Below are positions 20,116 to 32,474 of a stretch of DNA of 46,384 nt, in pieces. The stretch spans positions 1 to 46,384 of the forward strand of contig AJWJ01000141.1 in assembly GCA_000277445.1 (NCBI GenBank). The letters run 5' to 3'. The notes beneath the pieces are model-generated. The model worked only from the letters and a program-made list of their open reading frames with translations, had not been told where the DNA came from and made no database searches. Within the stretch, counting starts at the first letter, position 1, and every line of letters begins with the position of its first letter. The translations under genes and the position numbers were made by a program. This DNA comes from Polysphondylium violaceum. Its lineage: Eukaryota; Evosea; Eumycetozoa; Dictyosteliales; Dictyosteliaceae.

Positions 20116-22989
20116 TTAAATAAAATTTCTTTTGTTATATAAGGATAAAGCATATTCAACTGCCTTATGAGTACTTGAAAATATATGATTTTCAGGTATT
20201 CTATTTAAAAATCCAGTTCTAAACATTACACGTTTAACTGATCCACGAAGGTCTGACCAAAGAATTGTAATATTATTTGCTTTGTAATAGTCTAATATAT
20301 CATTTAAAACATCAATGGCAGTGGAATCTATTGAACTAACATTTACCATATCCCAAATCAAACAATCAATATTTTCACCATTTGGAGGAGACAAGTTGAT
20401 AGAGTATAAACAATCTCTAAAATGATTGACAGTATAGTATGTGAGTCTAGAATCATAACGAAGAACCTTAATGCCTCTATGAACGATAGCACCGGTGTAG
20501 TGATTTACATTTCTAAATACCAAAGTACCTGGGATTCTACCCAATTTAACCAATTGCGGTCTAGCAGAGAAATAGATGATTTGGAGAATTGATACACAAA
20601 ATGCAACAACAATACCAACTTCAGAGCCAAAGATCAATGTAATTGTAAAGACAAAAATTAATTGAGCAAATCCCAGATACTCACCATTTTTCAAGAGGGT
20701 ATAGGATTCTTTAAATTCAAATAAAGTGATAGCTGCTGCAATGACAATGGCAGATAAAACACAGAGAGGTGTGTGTTTGAATACAGGAGTGAGGAATAAA
20801 AGGACCATACCAACTAAAACGCCAGATACAATAGAACACACTCTTGATCGAGAATTGGTTTGAAAATTAACAGCTGTTCTAGAAAATGAACCAGTTACTG
20901 GGCATGCTCTAAAGAATGATCCAACCAAATTACACATTCCCAAAGCGATCAATTCTTGACTTGGATCAATATTATATTTTCTAATGGATGCAAACTTTTT
21001 GGCAATGGAAATCGATTCTACAAACCCGAGGATAGAGATAATAAAAGAGCCAACAATCAATCGTCCAAATCTTTCACCAGTTAGTGGTACGAGAATAGGG
21101 GTTGGTAAACCAGATGGAATTTCATCTACAATTTTAATACCATGAGTTTTGGATTTGATAAGAAAAGATACGAATGTGGCCAAGAGTAAAATAACAACGG
21201 CTATAGGGACTTTATATTTTATCCTTTGATTAATGAATCTAAAAGCGATCAATACACCCAAACAAGATAAACCCATCAATAGAGTGTAGCCATGAATAGC
21301 CTTTAAATTTCCAAAAATGGCCTTCATAAAATCTGGAAAAGTTGTAGTGTGAGAAGAGATTGGAATGGCAGTGAGATTTTTAATTTGACTAAGTATAATT
21401 AAAACTGAAGCCGACTGAATGAATCCCATTAAAATTGGATTACTAAGTAGATTCTCAATAATAAAGCCTGCACGAAGAAGTCCAATACCCATGAGAATAA
21501 GACCAGATAATAAAGATAAACAAAACACATCAACAATATAGTTTGGACTCGAGGCCGAGCCTACAATAGAGGGAATTAGAAGCGATACCATTGCAACTGG
21601 ACCAACAGAAATTTCGTTTGATGTTCCAAAAATTCCATATACAATAGGACAAACACAAGCAGAGTATAAGCCATAGATAGGTGGAAGACCAGCAAGAATT
21701 GCATAAGCCATAGCTTGAGGTACAATCATAAATCCAACTGTAATACTAGAGATTATATCATCTTTAATATAGGATTTTTGATATTTGGGTATCCATTTAA
21801 TAATGGGTAGTTTTGATAAAATAAAATGTAAAACACTTATCCAAGTGAGTTTGGTCCATAATTTCCATAAAAATTCTCTAATACTAAAATCATGTTGACC
21901 AGTAATATCCTTAACTGTATTTTTATGAATTGGTGTAAATTTTTTTTGACAATTATTATAACTAGGTGGTAATTTCATCATTTTAATCATTTCAATTTTT
22001 TTTGGATATAAAATTGAAAATTTATCAATTATTTCTAAAGGGATAAAAATAAATATTAATATTTAATTTTTTAAAATGATCATTATATATTTACCATTAT
22101 AACATTGATCAATAAATAAACCAAAATATCTCTCAACTATTGTATCGATAATCATATTATCTTGTTCAACAGATAGAGAAAAAGAAATTTCTTCTCTTTT
22201 TTTAATTGAATAATGTAAAAGAATTGTTTCCATATCCATTTTTAATTTCATTTTATCTGTTGTTTCATTATAAAATAAATCCAATTCATATAATTTTTCA
22301 TCTGAGAGTCTGGGTGTTTGTGCATTGACAGATGTTGATTGACTAGATGAATTGGTTGGTGTGTTTGTTGTTGAACTTAATTGTACATCTGAAAATACTG
22401 TTGAGCCTGATCCTGCCGAACTGAATGGTACATTTGGTGTATTAGAGTTTGAGCCTATATTTGGAGTACCTCCATTTACACTATTATTGTTACTATTATT
22501 ATTATTATTATTACTACTGGATGATAAATAAATTGTGGTTGGATTGTCAGATTGAGATCGAATACTACCATAGTGGTTTACTATAGGAGGATTGTGATTG
22601 GTCAAGTTTAATACTGGTGCATTTTGATTTTCAAGTACAAGATCTATTAAATTACTAAAATATCTTAGTGACTCTTCAAATTTTTGTTTAATTCTAGAAT
22701 TTAATTCTAAATTGGAATCATCATTGTCGTGGTAGGATATGGAAGTGGGTGTAGGTGATTTAATCTTTGGGCTCTTTCCAAGAATAGGTGAATGAATTTC
22801 ATCAGACGCAACACTAGCATCACTACTTGTGCTTCTGTTATCATCGTCATCGTTGTCATTATTATAATCGATATTATTGTCTAGATTTGAGAGTACAGCA
22901 CTACCTCCATCATACTGCTCGTTCAATATGTCCAAATTGATATCATTGTTATTGGTATTTTTACTTGATACTGATGACGGTGAATTCAT
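20116..22989 (-). CDS. SulP/SLC26 anion transporter with STAS domain and long N-terminal extension
   Basis: Two exons (22095-22989 and 20116-22034) give 937 aa. Two reading frames that look like separate genes are joined by a 60-nt intron: donor AATG|GTAAAT at 22094, acceptor CCCTTTAG at 22035. The join (G|AA, Glu) reads on in frame into the transporter. Residues about 390-770 are the SulP transport domain (GFMIVPQAMAYAILAGLPPIYGLYS is the classical start; CPVTGSFSRTAVN follows). Residues about 790-925 are a STAS domain (DMVNVSSIDSTAIDVLNDI). The first ~310 residues are Ser/Asn-rich with acidic patches and a helical segment LSDEKLYELDLFYNE (about 226-240) that faintly resembles the SPX-domain helix. 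The ATG at 22989 was chosen; a longer start at 23121 is open but preceded by an acceptor-like ATATAG at 23008. Probably a sulfate or other anion permease. If the intron were wrong, the transporter would begin at 21990 with 624 aa. Confidence 0.85.
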
Positions 22990-23844
22990 TATTGATTTCC
23001 TGAATCCTATATTTTTAAAAATTGAAATTGAAACACGTGGTGTTAAAATTGAATTCAATTCCAGAAAAAAAAGAAAAAAGAAAAGAAAAGATGTGATGTT
23101 TGTGGTACAATGGATCAACAAAATAATACAATTAATTAAATAATAATAATGATGATGATAATGGTTTTAACAATATAATAATAATAATAATGATGATGTG
23201 TTGATAGTGATGTTATCTTACACTTTTATTTTAAATTTCTCTCCTGGGTGGAAATTTATTTAAAATAATAATATTAATCAATTGATGATGATGATGGAAT
23301 AGAGTACAATATTAAAAAAAGATTAAAGATATGATAAAATTGGTTATCTATCTCTCCACCTTACCTTTTTATTAATAATTAATGTGACATAGGATTTGAA
23401 AAATATGGTGGAGGTGGGGAAACTATCTGTGTGAGTGGTGGTTAACCCAATAGGTGTGAAAGGGGGTGGTGAGAGTGGGGAAAATTTTGTTTGTATTAAA
23501 AAGGGTGGTGTTGATGGAGGTTAGGGGTGAGAATAATAGTTAAACAATAAGAAAAAGTAGTAATACATTAAGAAAGAGCTTGATTTTTATATCTACAATA
23601 TTATTACATTTAATTATTCTTGAGCCAAATGACGTCTAATTATAATGTTCCAGAGAAGAAAGTTGGGTAGATTTATAAAAAATGAATTTTCATCAGCAAA
23701 GTCGAAAAATAAAGAACAAATCCCGTGAATAAAAAAAAAATTAAAAAAATTAAAAAAATTAAAAAGAAGCAAAATAAAAACATTCAAACATTATAAATCT
23801 TGAAATAATAAAATAAAATAATTGATGATGATAATTATAATTAT
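22990..23844. other. SulP promoter region / 3' flank of monooxygenase
   Basis: 855 bp without a gene. It includes AAT/GAT microsatellite stretches (about 23130-23220), a G-rich run near 23400-23530 and a TGACGTC element at about 23630. The minus strand near 23008 has an acceptor-like ATATAG, so an intron in the SulP 5' UTR is possible. Confidence 0.55.
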
Positions 23845-25053
23845 TTATTTTGTATAACCAATTAAATCAGTTATATAGTTGAGAGTATTGATTGATAAAG
23901 GAAGTAGTGAGGAGAGGAATGCAAAGCTACCCATTTTTATTTTTCTGATGGATTGGAGAGCATCCGTTGAATGAAGCATTTCTTGGGCTTGTTTAGTTTC
24001 TTGTGCGGCGAGAGTGGATCTTGTAAATATACTAGCTTCATATTCTTGAATAGCTTTTGGAATGTTGTCTGTATTTTTGTCCAATGCAATAACGAGTTCC
24101 AATGCATCAAGCATGGCATTATTGACACCCAATCCTGCAAATGGAGGCATCACGTGGGCGGCATCACCAACAATGGTTATGTTTGATTTACTTGGCCATG
24201 ATTGATTGAGGACATAGAGAGGTCTCGGAATGATTTCTGTTGATTTATCAAAGATATCAACCAAGTGTTTGTTCCAGCCAGTGTATTCAGACTCTATGGT
24301 ATCAATGACAGACTTTCTGTCTTTCCAATCAATGGATTGGTGCCATGATTCTGGCTTCTTAAAGGTGGCATAGGTGGTCATACGACCATCACCTTTTGCT
24401 TGGGCTACAATCATTTTCTCTTGACCCAGGGCATAGAGAAGGCCCTTATCCACCCATGAATTCACCAAAGGACAGTCTCTTTCTGGCTGGTCAACTTCAG
24501 ATTGAAGCAGAGTGATACCAGCATACACAGGCTTAACATCAGTGACAAATGGTCTGACCTTGGAGTTGGCACCATCTGCACCAATGACTAAATCGGCCAA
24601 GACTTTTTTTCCATTTTTAAAAGAGATCTCTATCTGTCCGTCTGGTTTATTTTCCAAAGAGAGGAAATGATGGTCCCACTCCACGATACTGGGATCGATA
24701 GAGTCTAAAAACAAGTCTCTTAGCTCTGTTCTATCGATTTCAGGTTTACCACTACTCATCATTTTTAAAGAGGGTCTACGGTATCCAAACGATCCATACA
24801 TGTCTGTAAAAGCAATAGATTCACCTTCTGGTCGAGACAACTCTACAAATCTATCCATTAGATTACATTCTCTAACCACTCTTAAACCAGAATCTTGATG
24901 TAGATCCAAACTACTGCCCTTGATTCTATCTAGTTTGGTGACATCTCTTTCATAAATCTTTACATTTTTACAATTTCTAAGTAATAGTAATTTTGCAAGA
25001 GCCAAACCACTTGGTCCTCCACCAATAATAGCAATTTTAATATTATTATTCAT
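23845..25053 (-). CDS. TetX-like FAD-dependent monooxygenase
   Basis: Single-exon gene of 402 aa. The Rossmann FAD site is IAIIGGGPSGLALAKLL (about 6-22), followed by YERD and SSLDLHQDSG. The middle has PEIDRTELRDLFLDS and LVIGADGANSKVRPFVTD (DG motif), and near the end is GDAAHVMPPFAGLGVN, the GD motif that contacts the FAD ribityl and phosphate. The spacing and wording of these blocks follow bacterial TetX-type and related aromatic-ring hydroxylases more closely than UbiH or Coq6. NADPH-dependent hydroxylation of a cyclic substrate is the expected reaction; the substrate is unknown. A gene without introns is uncommon in this window, which allows, but does not prove, acquisition from bacteria. 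Confidence 0.88.
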   Translation of the reverse strand: MNNNIKIAIIGGGPSGLALAKLLLLRNCKNVKIYERDVTKLDRIKGSSLDLHQDSGLRVVRECNLMDRFVELSRPEGESIAFTDMYGSFGYRRPSLKMMSSGKPEIDRTELRDLFLDSIDPSIVEWDHHFLSLENKPDGQIEISFKNGKKVLADLVIGADGANSKVRPFVTDVKPVYAGITLLQSEVDQPERDCPLVNSWVDKGLLYALGQEKMIVAQAKGDGRMTTYATFKKPESWHQSIDWKDRKSVIDTIESEYTGWNKHLVDIFDKSTEIIPRPLYVLNQSWPSKSNITIVGDAAHVMPPFAGLGVNNAMLDALELVIALDKNTDNIPKAIQEYEASIFTRSTLAAQETKQAQEMLHSTDALQSIRKIKMGSFAFLSSLLPLSINTLNYITDLIGYTK

Positions 25054-25930
25054 TTCTATATCTAGTGTGTGTGATAATTTTGATTTAAATAAAAATATTT
25101 TTATGAATTCTTATGCTATTTATGTGTTTTGAATTGGGGTGTCCAAACGGTCATCTCCAACACCGCCTACTATTCCTGCATAAGAACAACACCGCCTTCT
25201 ATTTTAGTAAATGCAATTTCTGAAAATTTTCCCTGAAGAATTCATAAATTTTGGAAAAAAAGATCATCATGGATGGTGCGTGACAAAAATGGCGTTTTTT
25301 GACAACCAAAAACTTGTTTTGATAAAAAAAAAATAAAAATAAAAAAAAGTCTTATCAGAGTTTCGGATCATAACAAGTGTGTGCTACTATTTTAAATTGG
25401 TCCCTAGGGGACAATAATATAATTTACTGATCATATGAACGAAATACACAGAGAGACAATTGAGATTCTCCATACAATGTGTATGAATGGACTAATTCTA
25501 AAGTAATCAAAAGACCAGAGTTATCACAACTGAAGCACGAAAAAATTAAAAAAAATAAAATAATTTTTGAAAAAAATAAAAAATAAAAAAAATTTCCCAC
25601 ACTGCTACAACACCACCCAATATATATAAAATATTATTGCCCACCCAATATTTATGATCATAAGAGATTTGAATAAGAACAATAATAATAAACAAGAATA
25701 ACAACAATTAATCTCACAATATAGAAAGAATAGTAATAACAATAACAACACACTAATGATCTTTGTCAATAATAATCATAATAATATCATAGTTTTTATA
25801 ATTAATCATCATAATAAATAATACCGATAGAGAGATATATAGATATATAATACACATATAAACAATATACACACACACATAGTCACAGATATATAAATAA
25901 TAATATATATAAATATAAAACATATAAAGA
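25054..25930. other. Divergent promoter region between monooxygenase and MST kinase
   Basis: 877 bp. It holds a direct repeat of CAACACCGCC(T)(A/T)CTATT at 25158-25174 and 25187-25203 and a GTCCC-TAG-GGGAC hairpin at 25400-25412. Near the kinase start it contains long CA/TA-rich leader sequence. No gene is visible. Confidence 0.6.
25158..25203. repeat. 17-bp direct repeat, GC-rich
   Basis: CAACACCGCCTACTATT (25158-25174) recurs as CAACACCGCCTTCTATT (25187-25203), one mismatch, period 29. It lies about 105 bp upstream of the monooxygenase start codon, so it may be a duplicated regulator site. Confidence 0.45.
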
Positions 25931-28094
<2,164 letters not shown>

Positions 28095-28203
28095 CACAAT
28101 AATAACAACATCAACAAGCATGGTATTTTAAAATTTAATAAATATTAAAATACTTATGTTTTTTTATTCTCTTTGCAATGATGATCTAAATAGTTTTGTT
28201 TAT

Positions 28204-29389
28204 TTAATCAAAAACGATAACATATCTAAATCTAGCTTTTCCAATATTTTTTAATTTTTCTGGAGCTTCTGCCAGAGTAATTTTCTCTATGATTGGATGA
28301 ACGTGATTTGTTTGAGAAAACTTTAAACACTCCTCGCTATTTCTTGAATCGCCGACCAAGAAGGCCTCAATGGATTTTCCTCCCATTTGTAATTCAACTG
28401 CGTTAAAGCAAACTGGCTCTCTCATGGCAGATAAAAGAATTAGTTTTCCTTTTCCATCCAAAGCTTTAATCATATCTGGTACCATTGATGCTACTGGGGC
28501 AGTCATAAAAATTGCTTTGGCGCCTCCTAGTTTTTGTACATCTTCAATCCAACCCTTGGCTGTCGTGTCAATGTAATAGTCTGCACCCAACTTTTCGAGG
28601 CAAAATTCTTTTTTTGAAGTTCCATGAGAGAAAGCCATGACTTTGTATCCCATCTTTTTTGCCATTATGATTCCCAAATGACCAAGACCTCCTACACCTT
28701 GAATTGCAATTAAAGATCCTGCTTTAATCCTTGAACTAAAATTTTTGGTTAGAAAAAGCTTTTATTTTTACCATAATAATCAAATTTTACCTTACAAGAG
28801 CATCAAAACATGTGGCACCTGCACACATCAATGGAGCACTTTCAATTAAATCCATTCCTTGAGGAACTCTTGCCAAGGCAGATTCTTCTGCAACCATATA
28901 TTCAGCCATACCACCTGGATAACTTAGACCACAGAATTTTACATATTTACAAAGATTAAAATTATTTTCCAAGCATGCTGAACATTGTCCCTAGTAGTAA
29001 TCCATCTATTAATAATTAAATCGTATATAGAAATGAAATAAATATACCTACACAATGACCACCAAAAAACCCAACCCCAACTAAATCGTTTACTTTAAAA
29101 CGAGTGACACCCTCTCCTACTTTATCTACAACTCCAATAACTTCATGTCCTCTAAAGATAAATTAATATTGATTTATTATTTGTAAAAATAAAATACTTA
29201 CGGAGTTCTTGGGAATGGTTGACCTTTTACCTCTTTACTACATATCATTAAATCTGTGTGACATAAACTTGTTGATTTACATTTAATTCTAACTTGTCCT
29301 TTTTGAGGTGTGGGGATAGGAATTTCATTAATTTTCAAATCTCCATCCCCCATAGATTGTGCTGCTTTCATCAAATTATCTTTTGCCAT
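28204..29389 (-). CDS. Zinc-dependent alcohol dehydrogenase
   Basis: Four exons (29202-29389, 29052-29151, 28791-28990 and 28204-28735; introns of 50, 61 and 55 nt) give 339 aa, the normal length of medium-chain dehydrogenases. The catalytic zinc ligands are Cys43 (SLCHTDLMI) and His in GHEVIGVV across intron 1. The structural zinc lobe has four Cys in HCGQCSACLENNFNLC, split by intron 2. The nucleotide site is GVGGLGHLG. An oxidoreductase acting on primary alcohols or aldehydes with NAD(P)H is expected. YPGGMAEYM and VPQGMDLIESAPLMCAG resemble the bacterial AdhA and plant cinnamyl-alcohol-dehydrogenase branch. No targeting peptide is seen. Confidence 0.93.
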
Positions 29390-29693
29390 TTTATGAGTAT
29401 ATTATTTTATAGAAAAATACGATTCACAACCACTTAAATCTCATTTTTGAAAAATCTTTTTTTTAAATTGTCGTAAAATGTTAAAAATAGAAATCTTGAA
29501 ATTCGTCAAAAGTGTGTGATAAAAAAGAAAAGATAGTTTTTTTACAAGTTTTTGTAATATTTTCCTTTTATGAAAATAATGAATAATTAAATATAGAACA
29601 TAATATTTATAATTAAAATATATTTATATATTTGATTAAAAAAATGAGATAAAATTTTATTTTATAATTATCTATTCAATCAAAGATTCAAAA
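29390..29693. other. Divergent promoter region, no feature seen
   Basis: A 304-bp A/T-rich spacer between the alcohol dehydrogenase (-) and the CBM49 gene (+). It consists of T and A runs with no palindrome or repeat of note. Confidence 0.6.
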
Positions 29694-30212
29694 ATGAAAG
29701 TCAGATCAATTGGTTTGGTTGTATTATTTGTAACAATAATTTTATGTAACAATACAGTATATTCATTTAGATGTGGTGATAATAATGTTCATAATTGTAT
29801 GAGTGGACAAATATGTTTAATCCAAAAAGACAAAGACTATCAATGTGTTTATAGATATGATGATATAACCATTGAACAAAATATCACAAACTCTTGGATA
29901 AATAATGAAAGAGATCAAAATATACTTGTTCAAGTTTTAATCAAAAACAACAATATCAAAAAGACTATAGAAAATATGGTTCTTGGAACAATAAACTTTA
30001 ATCCATCTTCGATTTGGGGTAGTGGACTACAGTTTGATTCAAATCTAGATGAGATTAAAATTGATCAAATCTCAATTACACCTTTTAAAACATATCATTT
30101 TGGGTACATCAGTAAAAGCGATTCACCTGCTTCTTTTTCACCTAAATTCTTAACCATTATCGATCAAGTTTCTCCAAAATCAAATGTAAATAAAATGAAA
30201 ATAATTAATTAA
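29694..30212 (+). CDS. Small secreted CBM49 (cellulose-binding) protein
   Basis: Single exon, 172 aa. A signal peptide covers residues 1-24 (VRSIGLVVLFVTIILC...VYS). A short Cys-containing segment (FRCGDNNVHNCMSGQICL...YQCVYRY; four or five Cys) precedes the domain, reminiscent of the small Cys motif in dictyostelid sheath proteins. Residues about 57-155 match a CBM49-type fold: DITIEQNITNSWIN, ILVQVLIKNNN, MVLGTINFNPSSIWGSGL, and TYHFGYIS. In dictyostelids such modules occur in secreted proteins that bind cellulose in the stalk, sheath and spore coat. There is no catalytic domain, so a structural or binding role is likely. Confidence 0.75.
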   Translation: MKVRSIGLVVLFVTIILCNNTVYSFRCGDNNVHNCMSGQICLIQKDKDYQCVYRYDDITIEQNITNSWINNERDQNILVQVLIKNNNIKKTIENMVLGTINFNPSSIWGSGLQFDSNLDEIKIDQISITPFKTYHFGYISKSDSPASFSPKFLTIIDQVSPKSNVNKMKIIN

Positions 30213-32474
30213 TGACAATGTCATTAAATACTTTTTAAAACACTTAAACTATTCCTCTTGACTTGACTTTATAACATAACACTGAATCTTAAAGTTGATT
30301 GCAAAAAGAGAATTCAAATGAATGATCGCCTCACCCTCCTTTTTTTCGGTTGATTTCGGTATTACTAATTTAGTGCAAACAATTGATTTCTTACTTGAAT
30401 TGATTTCAAACTCGTTGGGGGGGCATAAATTATTTCGAGTCCCAAAAATCCCCCACTCTTCATGTTGTGTAATTTTTCACGCAAAAAAAACACTTTTTTT
30501 ACACAACATAAATTTTATTTTTTTAAAATTAAAAAAAGATTTTTTTTTTTTTAGAATTGTACCGACTTCTCTCTGCGCTACAAAATGAATGAATGAGAAA
30601 ATTTTTGAAATTGTTGTTATACACATTTGTTTATTGAACATACATAACTTTTCATATTTTGTAGTCGTCAAAGGGGTATAGAAAGATTCACATCTTCTAT
30701 ACTTTTGTTTTTTTTTCATCTTTTTTTTCGTTGGGTACCCCCACCCGAATAACAAAAAAAAAAAAAGTAATCAACGCTACACATTTAAGGGTAAGATTGA
30801 AAAACAAAGAAAAACATGTTTTGCATTGATTGGCACACCTTTTGCATATGAAAACACCTACATCTCTTTTTTTAATATCTATATATTTTTTTGTTGGTGT
30901 CTGCGCGCATTTTTAAAAGTATTCTTTTTTTAGTTTGCCAAAATCTTAGAGAGATCTCGGGGTTGGTAAAATTAATTAATATCTATTTCATTCTCTTAAC
31001 CTCCGCAAATGATATCAACACACCACACTTTTAAAACACCCTCTAATCAATGAAATTGTTTGATAAAGTAATCAAAATTTGTATACACCTGTGTGTTTAT
31101 GTGTGTGTGTGTGATCTTTGATCTGGGTGTTGTGAAAATTTTTTTTTTAGATTTCGAAACTTTTACAAAAAAGATCATAAATAGAAATATTGTATCCTTA
31201 TTGAGGCCGAAGGTTTGTTTTTTCTATTTAAATTTTTAAAAAAATATGTTTTTGTGATGTGTGTATATTGTTATTGGGTTTGGTTGTTTATTTTTTTTAA
31301 AATCACATTGTGCACACAAAAGAAAAAAAAAAAAGGGTAATTGTAGTTGTAATTTAATTTTCAACTCCATATGAAAATAAAACAAAAAATGTAAGATATA
31401 TAGCCAATTACAAATATCTTACGACCCTTTTGTTTCTTTTTTTATCAAAAAACATAGAAAAAATGGAAAGGGAAAAAAAAAAAAAAAACTTTCTGTGGAA
31501 CGTACACCAGATTTTAAGAAAAGGAAATGCAAGATCGAATTGGAAAAAATTTAATTAATTTTTTTTATTTTTTTTCCAAAATTGTTTACTTATTCAATAT
31601 GACCGTCGTTGTGTTTTATATCTATGTATACCTTTAAATTGTAGTAGTTAATCTTTTAAAAGTAATATCCAGTGTGTTTTATCTGTATACAAAAGGATAT
31701 GTTTTAGATTCATCAAATTCATACCACCCCTTAAATAATTTGTAAGTCTCCAACAACCATTTTTTACACTTTAATTTTTATGTGATAAAAAAATGTGGTT
31801 CGATGAATGAATCTACTGGTCATTCCTCATAATTCATTCCTTTCCAAATCAACCTCGTACTTTTTACCACACGATACCAACCCCATTATTTATTTTTTGT
31901 GTGTGTGTGTGTTGAATTATTATCATAAAAAACAAAATTGTTGGAGTAGTGAGCCCAGCAAATCTTTTTAACGAGGGGTGTGGTGATTTTAGATTTTCTT
32001 ACCAGTTGGTTTTTTTTGGCTGATTTTCAGACTAAATTTAAATTTAATTTTGTGTTAAGTTAAAATTAGAAAACAAAAGGAAAAAAAAAAGGAATCATAT
32101 CATCGATAACATTATCTTTTTTTGTTTTTATCATAGTTTATTAAAGCAATATTCCTTGATTCCTGCCTGTCATGTTTAATAGTGATACTCTTTACATTCC
32201 TGTTTCACCAAACTAACCTTTTTTCATTCCACCCAATAGGATAAATAGTCACAACAATTTAAATAATAACAATAATAGTAATAATAATAATAGTAATTTA
32301 CTACTTTTTTTAACAGTAATATTTTCTCAAAGATTTGATTATAAACAACACCAAGTTACAGTAATCAAACAAACTACTAGTAATAACAAGAAATCATCAG
32401 CAACAAAGAATAATAATCAGTTATTATTATTATTAAACTTTATCATTTTTATTTTTGTTGCTTTGTTGATCATA
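30213..32474. other. Long A/T-rich intergenic region upstream of the NAGS gene
   Basis: 2.26 kb without a credible gene. It has long A and T runs, a TG microsatellite (about 31090-31112), an 11-bp inverted repeat ATGTTGTGTAA/TTACACAACAT (30462-30472 and 30499-30509) and the motif GTGAGCCCAGCAAATCT (31949-31965), almost identical to 661-677. The right end is (AAT)n-rich and probably contains the 5' UTR of the next gene. Confidence 0.65.

Noticed and set aside
20116-21990. SulP permease as a stand-alone 624-aa gene
   Set aside because: A clean in-frame intron links it to the upstream exon, and only 72 nt would separate the two frames, leaving no room for a promoter.
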